The position numbers and the translations under genes were made by a program. 64,000 nucleotides of DNA from CAVWTN01 sp963757945 (lineage in GTDB: Bacteria > Vulcanimicrobiota > Vulcanimicrobiia > Vulcanimicrobiales > Vulcanimicrobiaceae). Location of the stretch: assembly GCA_963757945.1 (NCBI GenBank), contig CAVWTN010000002.1, forward strand, positions 248,001 to 312,000, read 5' to 3'. The notes beneath the pieces are model-generated. The model worked only from the letters and a program-made list of their open reading frames with translations, searched no databases and was not told where the DNA came from. Below are positions 27,426 through 34,713 of this stretch, in pieces (positions within the stretch are counted from its first letter, which is position 1; the number at the start of each line of letters is the position of its first letter).

Positions 27426-29675
27426 GTGCTCGCGTTCGCCGGCGCCGCTGCGGCGATCGCGCTCCTAGCTATCTCGCTCGACGCAGCGTACATTACGGCG
27501 GGGTTTCGCGCGGCCGCCTGGGCCGACGGCGCCCGTAGCGGGCTCCCGCTGCACGCGCCGGTGCAGATCGTGCGGGACGAGCGCTTCATCCCGCACATCC
27601 GCGCCGCGGACGAGCACGATCTGTTCTTCGCGCAGGGCTATGCGGTGGGCTCCGACCGGCTGTTCCAGATCGACCTGATGCGCAGGCTCGTCTACGGCCG
27701 CCTAGCGGAAGTCTTCGGAGCGCCCGCGCTCGCGAGCGACGAGAAATCGCGCGAGCTCGACGTGGCGGATCTCGTACGCCGCCAGTGGGAGCGCCTGGAC
27801 GCTCGGGAACGCGACAATCTGAGCGCATTCTCCGACGGGATCAACGCCGCGCGCGAGCGCGAGCCCTTGCCGGTCGAATACCGCATCGCGCTGCTTGCGC
27901 CGCAAGCGTGGCGGCCGCAGGACTCGCTCGCGGTCGGCTTCGCGCTTTCGCTGGACCTCATCGATTCCTGGAACGATGTCGCAAGCCGCGCGCAGATCGC
28001 ACGCCCCGGTCCCTTCCGAGAGGCGCTCTTCGCGATCACGGATCCGAAGTACGATGCGCCGACCGTCGGAAGCGCCGCCCAACGGCCCGCGCCGCTTCCG
28101 GCGCGCAGCGTCGCGTTCGCATTCGCGCGGCCGCACGCGGAGCCGTGGCCGAGCGTGGAAACGCGGGGCGGCAGCAACGATTGGGCGATCGGAGCGGCCC
28201 GTTCCGCGACGGGGCGCGCGCTCGTCGCGAACGATCCGCATCTTCGAATCGGCATGCCGGGGATTTGGTACATCGTCGATTTGAGCGCACCCGGCTACCA
28301 CGTCGCGGGGGCGTCATTGCCCGGAACGCCGGGCGTCATCCTCGGCCACAACGACGACGTCGCCTGGGGCGTCACGAACGGCACGACCTGTTCCGAGAGC
28401 CTGTATGCCGACCCCGCGACGCCGGTTCAAACCAGGCACGAGCGCTTCAACGTCCGCTTCGGCGGGGCCGTGGAGCGCGACTACGAGCGCACGAAGCACG
28501 GCTTCGTCATCGGGCGCGACGGCGAGCGCGCGCTTTCGGTCGCGTGGAGCGCCGATCAAAATCCGTACTCCCCGCTGACGGCGTTCGACGCGCTCGATCG
28601 GGCGCGTTCCGCCGGCGACGTCGCGGCGGCGCTGCGCCGTTTCACGGGACCGACCCAAAACTTCGTGTTCGCCGACCGCACCGGCGCCGCCGGGTACCGC
28701 CTCGCCGGCCCCGTGCCGAACGATCCGCTGTGGTGCCTGAGCATCCACGACGGGGGCGATCCGTCGTATCCGCTGCTCGCAACGGACTCGCTCCCGCACG
28801 CCGCGCCTTCCCGCGAAGCGATCGTCTTCACCGCGAACAATCGCATGTACGGGGAAGGGTACCCGCACCGGCTCACCGCTTCGTTCGCTCCGCCCTATCG
28901 CGCGTACCGGATCCGAACGCTACTCCATGCAAAAACGCGATTGGGCATCGAGGATTTCGTCGCGATGCAGAACGACACGTTCTCGCCGGCAGATCTCGAG
29001 CTGGCGCGCGAGACGTTGAAGGCGGCGAGACGCGCCGTGCGTCACGACCCGGCGCTCGCGCCCGCCATCGAAATGCTGCAGGCCTTCGACGGCCGGTTCG
29101 AGCCTGATTCGCGCGGTGCCGCACTCGCCTCCGAACTGCGCGTTCACGCTCGCCTCGCGTTCGCGACGGCCCTCGCCGGCCGGTCCGAAGACGCTTACGC
29201 GGCAAGCGCGGGCGGTGCGGACATGTCGCTGATGATGCGGGTCCTGCGCGAGCGGCCGTCCGGCTGGCTGAGCGATTACGATGCGTTTCTCGTGAAAGCA
29301 CTACGCGAGGCTGCCGCAGCGCCCGCCGCCGGTGAAGCATGGTCCCGAACGAACGAGCTCACGCCGCTCCATCCGTTCGCGCGCCTTGGGATCGGCGCGC
29401 TGAACGGTCGCCCGCTCGTGGGGCGCGGCGACAGCTTCACCGTGCGCGTGCAGCATCGCAAGGACGCGCACGGTCAAAGTTTCCGTGCGGTGTGGGACGT
29501 CGGCAATTGGGACGCGGGAGGCCTCTCGATCCCGAGCGGCGAGTCCGGCGAAATCGGCTCGGGACACTACACGGACCTCACCGAAAGTTGGAACGAGAAC
29601 GTGCTTACCCCGCTGCCGTACAGCAGCGCCGCCGTCGAGCGCTCGGCCCGGCACCGGCTCACGCTCGCGCCCTAG
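27426..29675 (+). CDS. Penicillin acylase family protein (Ntn hydrolase)
   Basis: 749 residues with an N-terminal membrane segment or signal (AGAAAAIALLAISLDAAYI). The alpha subunit region contains RDERFIPHIRAADEHDLFFA and GYAVGSDRLFQIDLMRRL, typical of the family. The predicted autocleavage point and nucleophilic Ser are in RGGSNDWAIG, followed by NDPHLRIGMPGIWYI and GHNDDVAWGVTN. Family members hydrolyse amide bonds of beta-lactams, acyl-homoserine lactones or other acylated amines; the substrate cannot be inferred. The GTG start is weakly supported, and the frame stays open a little upstream. Confidence 0.9.
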   Translation: MLAFAGAAAAIALLAISLDAAYITAGFRAAAWADGARSGLPLHAPVQIVRDERFIPHIRAADEHDLFFAQGYAVGSDRLFQIDLMRRLVYGRLAEVFGAPALASDEKSRELDVADLVRRQWERLDARERDNLSAFSDGINAAREREPLPVEYRIALLAPQAWRPQDSLAVGFALSLDLIDSWNDVASRAQIARPGPFREALFAITDPKYDAPTVGSAAQRPAPLPARSVAFAFARPHAEPWPSVETRGGSNDWAIGAARSATGRALVANDPHLRIGMPGIWYIVDLSAPGYHVAGASLPGTPGVILGHNDDVAWGVTNGTTCSESLYADPATPVQTRHERFNVRFGGAVERDYERTKHGFVIGRDGERALSVAWSADQNPYSPLTAFDALDRARSAGDVAAALRRFTGPTQNFVFADRTGAAGYRLAGPVPNDPLWCLSIHDGGDPSYPLLATDSLPHAAPSREAIVFTANNRMYGEGYPHRLTASFAPPYRAYRIRTLLHAKTRLGIEDFVAMQNDTFSPADLELARETLKAARRAVRHDPALAPAIEMLQAFDGRFEPDSRGAALASELRVHARLAFATALAGRSEDAYAASAGGADMSLMMRVLRERPSGWLSDYDAFLVKALREAAAAPAAGEAWSRTNELTPLHPFARLGIGALNGRPLVGRGDSFTVRVQHRKDAHGQSFRAVWDVGNWDAGGLSIPSGESGEIGSGHYTDLTESWNENVLTPLPYSSAAVERSARHRLTLAP

Positions 29676-29689
29676 AGGAGCGCGGCCGT

Positions 29690-29911
29690 TCAGACCGGGT
29701 GAAGGTCCTTCAGCTTCGCGATCGTCACCGCGTCGCCGCCCTCCGAGGCGGAGAGCGCGTCGACGATGATGCCGTCGATCGTGCCGACGTACGTGCTGCC
29801 CTTCGCCTTGAAACGCACGCCGATCCCGAGCGCAAAGGGCGCGCCGCTCGGCCAGTCGACGTATCCTTCGACCGGACTATTCTCGTGGAAGCCTACCAGT
29901 TCGACCCGCAT
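29690..29911 (-). CDS. Small hypothetical protein, 73 aa
   Basis: ATG at 29911 has GAGG seven bases upstream. The protein (MRVELVGFHENSPVEGYVDW...) appears beta-rich and soluble, perhaps a small SH3-like barrel. No family is recognised. It is convergent with the penicillin acylase gene, 14 bp away. The 286 bp on its other side (29912-30197) hold no gene that I can support. Confidence 0.5.
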   Translation of the reverse strand: MRVELVGFHENSPVEGYVDWPSGAPFALGIGVRFKAKGSTYVGTIDGIIVDALSASEGGDAVTIAKLKDLHPV

Positions 29912-30197
29912 GTCTTCACCTCACCGCTCGATGCCGGCGCGCGCACCTGCCGGCGGCGGGATGCTCCATGCACGCCGGATCGACCGCGGACGCTCGCGCG
30001 AGCATCTCCGTTCTTCATGCCCATCCACGACGGCCACGCACGCTCTTCGTCGCCTCGGCGCTGCCGGCTTGGTTGCTCGAGCCGGCCGCCATGCCCGCGG
30101 CGCTGTTGCTCCCTGGCTGCGCCGCGCTGCAACGAGCGCGCCGGAGCGCCGTCCAACGTGCTAGAGTGGGGCTTCCCCCGTCCTTTGAGAGGAACCG

Positions 30198-31061
30198 ATG
30201 TCAAAGCAGCGGAGCGTCGTCGTCACCGGAGCCGGTTCGGGCTTTGGCCGCCTCACCGCCCAAGCCTTCGCCGGAGACGGATGGCGCGTGTACGCCACCC
30301 TGCGCGATGTCGAAGGACGCAACGCGCGCGCGGCCGCCGAACTGCGAAGCATCGGGATCGCGAGCGTGGAACTCGACGTCACGCAAGACGCTTCCGTCGA
30401 AGCCGCCGCGAAGCTGATCCTCGACGAAACGGGCGCGATCGACGTGCTCGTCAACAACGCGGGGACCGCGTTCTTCGGCATCCAGGAAGCTTACACGCCG
30501 GCGCTCGTGGAAGCGCAGTTCGCCACGAACGTCATCGGACCGCTGCGCGTCAATCGCGCGTTCCTGCCGTCGATGCGGGCACGCAAGAGCGGCCTCGTCG
30601 TCTACGTTTCGTCCGTCGTAGGACGAATCATCGGTCCATTCGGCGGCATCTACACGGCATCGAAGTGGGCGCTCGAAGCGCTGGCGGAAACGTCGTCATA
30701 CGAACTTGCGCCCTTCGGCGTCGACGTCGCAATCGTCGAGCCCGGCGCTTACGCCACGGAAATCATGTCGAAGTTCGGTTCAGCTGATGATGCTGATCGC
30801 ATTCAATCCTACGGCGCACTCGCGAAGCTCGCCGAGGAGCGCGTGGAGGCGATCATCGCGTCAGCTGCCGGACGCAACCCGGGCGAGGTCGCTGCGGCGA
30901 TCCTACGTTTGGCGAACGCGCCGACCGGCGCGCGCCCGCTTCGCACGGTCGTCCCGGCGATTGCAACGATCGAGGCCATCAATGCAGCCCTTGCGCCGAT
31001 ACAGCGCCGCGCCGTCGATAGCCTCGGCATCGAGGGGATCTCCTCGAAGACGCACGCATAG
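30198..31061 (+). CDS. SDR family NAD(P)-dependent oxidoreductase
   Basis: 287 residues, classical short-chain dehydrogenase. It has the cofactor motif TGAGSGFG (residues 10-17), NNAG near residue 88, catalytic Ser in VSSVVG and the YxxxK pair in YTASKWALE. The sequence after the active site (IVEPGAYATEI) is of the subgroup resembling retinol or 17-beta-hydroxysteroid dehydrogenase-like enzymes. GAGAGGAA precedes the ATG. The substrate is not known. It is monocistronic by spacing. Confidence 0.92.
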   Translation: MSKQRSVVVTGAGSGFGRLTAQAFAGDGWRVYATLRDVEGRNARAAAELRSIGIASVELDVTQDASVEAAAKLILDETGAIDVLVNNAGTAFFGIQEAYTPALVEAQFATNVIGPLRVNRAFLPSMRARKSGLVVYVSSVVGRIIGPFGGIYTASKWALEALAETSSYELAPFGVDVAIVEPGAYATEIMSKFGSADDADRIQSYGALAKLAEERVEAIIASAAGRNPGEVAAAILRLANAPTGARPLRTVVPAIATIEAINAALAPIQRRAVDSLGIEGISSKTHA

Positions 31062-31169
31062 CGAAGGGATCGGCATGCTTCACTCATCCGTTCGCCACGC
31101 GTCGCGCGTACTGGCGATAGCGGCTAGTGGCCGCACATCGCACAATCGCTGAAAAACGTGGAGATGAAA

Positions 31170-31391
31170 ATGAAGAATGCACTTCTACGGGCGACGCTGC
31201 TCGGCATCGTCGCGAGCGCCTCGTTCAGCCTGACGCAGACCGCATCGCAAGCCGCAACGACGAACGTCCCGGCACGATCGGCCGGTGCGAGCGCCTGCGC
31301 GGCGCTTCCCCCGAACGCCGCCGCAAACGCCGCTGCCGCCGAAGCCCACCAATCCAAGGACGCCGAACGATTCACGTCATCCGGCCCCTAA
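31170..31391 (+). CDS. Small secreted protein, hypothetical
   Basis: 73 residues from ATG at 31170, which has GGAG six bases upstream; GTG at 31158 and ATG at 31164 are in frame but badly spaced. A signal peptide (RATLLGIVASASFSLTQT, cleaved near SQA) leaves about 45 residues rich in Ala with one Cys. No family is recognised. It precedes the cupredoxin and metallophosphoesterase genes, all exported, and may belong to the same response. Confidence 0.5.
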   Translation: MKNALLRATLLGIVASASFSLTQTASQAATTNVPARSAGASACAALPPNAAANAAAAEAHQSKDAERFTSSGP

Positions 31392-31526
31392 CGGCGGTCG
31401 CGATACCGGGCGCCGGGGCCGCGGCGAGTTGCGCGACGGTCCCGGGCGCACGCTTCACCGGAGAGTCATCCAAGACGCCGCGCCGCGCGTACGACAGATA
31501 CGAGCCCTCAACGCGGAGAGACTTCA

Positions 31527-31895
31527 ATGCATCGACTCCTCATCGCCGGCGGCACGCTGGCCATCCTGGTCGCCGCCGCGCACGCCGGCGGCACCGCTGC
31601 CGAAAACGGTTCGCAGCTCTTGCCGGCAGCGCTCACGATCCACATCAAAGACTTCAAGTTCGCTCCGACGCCGGCCACGATCCACGCCGGCGACCGCGTC
31701 ACGTTCGTCAACGACGACGACGAGGCGCACACGGCGACCGCCGACCAGGGCTCCTTCGATTCCCAAGGGCTCGACGGCGGCGGCACGTGGCAGCACGTGT
31801 TCGCCAAGCCCGGCACCTACAAATATTTCTGCGAGTTGCATCCGTACATGAAGGCCGCGATCGTCGTGCTGCCTTCGCGCGGCTCGCATCGATAG
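31527..31895 (+). CDS. Secreted type 1 copper protein (plastocyanin/amicyanin-like cupredoxin)
   Basis: 122 residues with a signal peptide of about 20 residues and one cupredoxin domain. All four copper ligands are visible: His68 in DEAHTAT, then Cys102, His105 and Met108 in YFCELHPYM. It would shuttle electrons or bind copper in the periplasm. The metallophosphoesterase gene starts nine bases after its stop. In related bacteria this pairing with an ECF sigma gene recurs, which I recall but cannot check here. Confidence 0.9.
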   Translation: MHRLLIAGGTLAILVAAAHAGGTAAENGSQLLPAALTIHIKDFKFAPTPATIHAGDRVTFVNDDDEAHTATADQGSFDSQGLDGGGTWQHVFAKPGTYKYFCELHPYMKAAIVVLPSRGSHR

Positions 31896-31904
31896 GAGCA
31901 CAAC

Positions 31905-32786
31905 GTGAAACGCAGCGCCTTTCTCGAACACGTCGCCTGGACCGGCAGCGGCATCGCGTGGAGCCTTTCGGCTGCCGGGATCCTCGTCAGCGAGCCGGCT
32001 TCGGCCGCAACGAACTCGTTCTCATTCGTCCAGATCAGCGACAGCCACATCGGCTTCAAACGCCCCGAGAATCCGGACGTACTCGGTACGTTCGCGAAGA
32101 CGATCGAAGCGATCAACGCGCTGCCGCAGCAGCCGGCCTTCGTCGTGCACACGGGCGACGTGACCCATCTCTCAAAGCCCGCGCAGTTCGATGCGGCAAA
32201 GCAGGCACTCTCGGCGCTCAAAGCGCCGCTGATCGTGTTGCCGGGCGAACACGACGTCATCGGCTCGCCGCAGGGCTTCTTGCGCGCCTTCGGGCGCAGT
32301 GACGCTCCCGGCGGCTGGTTCTCGTTCGACCAAGGCGGAATCCATTTTCTGTCTTTGGTGAACGTTTTCAACTTTGAAGTCGGCGGCAAACTCGGAACCG
32401 ATCAACTCGCATTCGTCGAAGGGGATCTCGCGGCCCAGAAGGCTTCGACGCCGATCGTCGTCTTCGCCCACGTGCCGCTCTACGCTCTTTACCCGCAGTG
32501 GGGCTGGACGACGGAAGACGGTGCGCGGGTGCTCGCCGCGTTACGGCGCTTCGACGCGGTCACGGTCCTGAACGGGCACATCCACCAGATCATCCAGCAC
32601 TCCGAAGGCAACCTTCGATTCGCGACGGCGGCCTCGACCGCGTACCCGCAGCCGGCCCCCGGCGCGGCGGAAAAACCCGGCCCGCTCAAGGTCCCCGACG
32701 ACACGCTGCTCAAGGTGCTCGGCTATCGCTCGGTCGAGTTCGCCCCGGGTGCGCCTGCGCGCGTAGCCGACCATGCCCTCGGGTAA
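31905..32786 (+). CDS. Exported calcineurin-like metallophosphoesterase
   Basis: 293 residues. The N-terminus looks like a Tat/Sec leader (residues 1-35). The metal-binding motifs run in order: ISDSHIG (near 46-52), HTGDVTH, LPGEHDVIG (Glu where many relatives have Asn), FAHVPLY and LNGHIHQI. It hydrolyses phosphomonoesters or diesters; the CpdA-like architecture does not fix the substrate. It lies between the cupredoxin gene and the ECF sigma gene, 9 and 12 bp apart, suggesting one operon. Confidence 0.88.
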   Translation: MKRSAFLEHVAWTGSGIAWSLSAAGILVSEPASAATNSFSFVQISDSHIGFKRPENPDVLGTFAKTIEAINALPQQPAFVVHTGDVTHLSKPAQFDAAKQALSALKAPLIVLPGEHDVIGSPQGFLRAFGRSDAPGGWFSFDQGGIHFLSLVNVFNFEVGGKLGTDQLAFVEGDLAAQKASTPIVVFAHVPLYALYPQWGWTTEDGARVLAALRRFDAVTVLNGHIHQIIQHSEGNLRFATAASTAYPQPAPGAAEKPGPLKVPDDTLLKVLGYRSVEFAPGAPARVADHALG

Positions 32787-32798
32787 GCAAGACGTACG

Positions 32799-33368
32799 GT
32801 GCATAGCCGGAGCGGACGCGACCAGCGTGAGGACGACCGGTTGGTCGCCGGCTTTCTCACGCGGAACAGCGATGGGCTGGAACGAGTGTATCGCACGCAC
32901 GGGGCCGCCCTCTACTCGGTCGCGCGTCACGTGTTGGGAAACGACCAGGATGCGCAGGATTGCGTGCACGACACGCTCTTGCGTATCTGGGAGCGGCCGG
33001 AAACATACCGCCCGGAGCGCGGCCCCCTCCGTTCGTACCTGCTTGTATCCGTCCGTAACGAGGCGATCTCGCGCTTGCGTACCGCGGCGCGCCGCTTGCG
33101 GATCGAGGAGCGCGCCGCGCGCTCCGATCTCACCGTCTACGAGCCCGCAATGAGCGACCCCATCGAGCAGGAGCACCTGCGACGCGCACTCGCAGCGCTG
33201 CCCTCCGAGCAGCGCGCCGCGCTCGAGCTGGCCTATTTCGGTCACCTGACCCACGTGCAGATCGCAACACGGCTCGATGAGCCGCTCGGTACGGTCAAGA
33301 GCCGCATCGCACTCGCCTTGCGTAAGCTCAATGCCGTCCTGAGCGAACGAGGTACGGACGTACGATGA
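32799..33368 (+). CDS. ECF-type RNA polymerase sigma factor
   Basis: 189 residues. Region 2 (YRTHGAALYSVARHVLGN, QDCVHDTLLRIWERP) and region 4 (RRALAALPSEQRAALELAYF, GTVKSRIALALRKL) are both complete, with no region 3, as in ECF sigma factors close to the SigK group. The GTG start at 32799 is weakly supported; a TTG 40 bp on has GAGG at better spacing. Its stop overlaps the start of the anti-sigma gene (ATGA), the usual arrangement for a co-expressed regulator pair. Confidence 0.92.
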   Translation: MHSRSGRDQREDDRLVAGFLTRNSDGLERVYRTHGAALYSVARHVLGNDQDAQDCVHDTLLRIWERPETYRPERGPLRSYLLVSVRNEAISRLRTAARRLRIEERAARSDLTVYEPAMSDPIEQEHLRRALAALPSEQRAALELAYFGHLTHVQIATRLDEPLGTVKSRIALALRKLNAVLSERGTDVR

Positions 33369-34078
33369 GCCCGGCAAACGATCGCGGCGCGCTCGGCAAT
33401 CATATCGGAGACCTCGCCGAGTTGTACGCGCTTGGCGCGCTAGAGCCACAGGAGTGCGCGCAGGTCGAAGCGCACGCCGCACGCTGCACGGACTGCTCGC
33501 GGGCGCTCGGCGCAGCCGCGGCCACGGTCGGTGCGCTCGACGGCACGTTCGTTCCGCAACTCGAGCCGCCGGCGCGGCTCGGTGCACGCATCGCGGCCTC
33601 GGCAAAAGCGCTCGAGCCCCTCGCCCCGCCCGGCGCCGCCGCGCGGACCGCGCTGCCGCGAAACTTCTTAGCAACGGCCGCCGCGCTGCTGCTCGCGGCC
33701 GGTCTCGGCGGCGGCGCGCTCATCGAACGTTCCGCGGACATGCGGCAAGCGGCGCGCGAGAGCGCGATCCTGGCGACGGTCGCGGGTTCGCATTTCAATC
33801 ACGTCGCCTTCACGCCGCGCGATCCGTCGGCTCCCGTCGCGAAAGTGCTCTACGCCCGCGACGGCACGTGGTTCTACGTGCTCGTCGACAGCGCGACGTG
33901 TGCTTGCCGCGTCATCGCGCGCTCCGACGCAAGCGAGCGTGATTTGGGGCCGCTCGAGGTCCGCGGCAGCACGGCGACGCTGTTCGTCCGCGACATCCCG
34001 CGCCCGGCCCGGCTCGAGCTGATCGACGCGTCGGGGCGCATCCTCTCGGGCGCTGCGCTAGCGTATCCGGCTCGGTGA
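33365..34078 (+). CDS. Membrane anti-sigma factor (RskA-like, zinc-finger N-terminus)
   Basis: 237 residues. The cytoplasmic part begins LAELYALGALEPQECAQVEAH and carries HAARCTDC, the HxxxCxxC of zinc-dependent anti-sigma domains. One membrane helix follows (near residues 100-118, FLATAAALLLAAGLGGGAL), then an exported C-terminal RskA-type domain containing LYARDGTWFYVLVDS. It should hold the preceding ECF sigma factor at the membrane until an envelope signal triggers release. The periplasmic Cys pair (CAC) could sense redox state, which is inference. Confidence 0.9.
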   Translation: MSPANDRGALGNHIGDLAELYALGALEPQECAQVEAHAARCTDCSRALGAAAATVGALDGTFVPQLEPPARLGARIAASAKALEPLAPPGAAARTALPRNFLATAAALLLAAGLGGGALIERSADMRQAARESAILATVAGSHFNHVAFTPRDPSAPVAKVLYARDGTWFYVLVDSATCACRVIARSDASERDLGPLEVRGSTATLFVRDIPRPARLELIDASGRILSGAALAYPAR

Positions 34079-34097
34079 TGGCCCCGAAGATCCTCGT

Positions 34098-34385
34098 TCA
34101 GAAGCCGAAGAGGTACTGCACCGGCGTCACGCGCCCGCCGAAAAGCGCCGTCACATCGATATCGTAGGCATCGGCAAGACGCTGTAACTCCGCTTCGCTC
34201 AAGAACGCTTCGGCGGCTTCGGCCTCGGCCAACCGGGCAGCATCGATCTGCGCCTGCGCGGCGGCGACTTCGACGTCCAAGCCGAGCCGCGTCCGGATCG
34301 CAATGAGTTGCTCGGCTACTTGCGCGAGGATCCCGGCGCGCTCCGGGTTGGCGAGATCGCCCTCGAAGGGTGGCTGCTGATCCAT
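34098..34385 (-). CDS. Hypothetical protein, 95 aa, alpha-helical
   Basis: ATG at 34385 has GGAGG six bases upstream, so it is preferred over an ATG five codons earlier. The protein is rich in Ala, Glu and Gln with heptad-like helices (IDAARLAEAEAAEAF) and ends LADAYDIDVTALFGG, which resembles the tail of XRE-type helix-turn-helix domains, but no complete DNA-binding domain is visible. It is convergent with the anti-sigma gene and divergent from the GGDEF gene at 34.7 kb. Confidence 0.5.
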   Translation of the reverse strand: MDQQPPFEGDLANPERAGILAQVAEQLIAIRTRLGLDVEVAAAQAQIDAARLAEAEAAEAFLSEAELQRLADAYDIDVTALFGGRVTPVQYLFGF

Positions 34386-34713
34386 GCCGGCCTCCTGCAA
34401 CGGTCGTTCTCGCCGCTTTCGTTCCCCGCCTCATGCGTCCCGGTCAAGCGATCCGTCCTCCCGAAGCCTCGTTGCGAGGAGAAGCGGTAGCCTCCACTAT
34501 CCGGCTGCGCAGCCGTCCCGCGACGACGACCTTCCGCGGACGGGCGCGTTTGGCCGATAACTGATGTGAGCACGGTGAATCGGCGCCGCACGTCTTGGGC
34601 GGCGACAGGTTCACGGCAGACGGCGCCGTGTCGCTCCGGGACGCATTCTGAACGGAATTGACGACATCGCCCTCAAGGCGATCGTAAGCAGCAAACCGGG
34701 CCATCTGGAACGA

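Noticed and set aside
34579..34713. N-terminal extension of the GAF-PAS-GGDEF protein
   Set aside because: The frame is open but contains no ATG, GTG or TTG with a ribosome site, so TTG at 34714 was kept.
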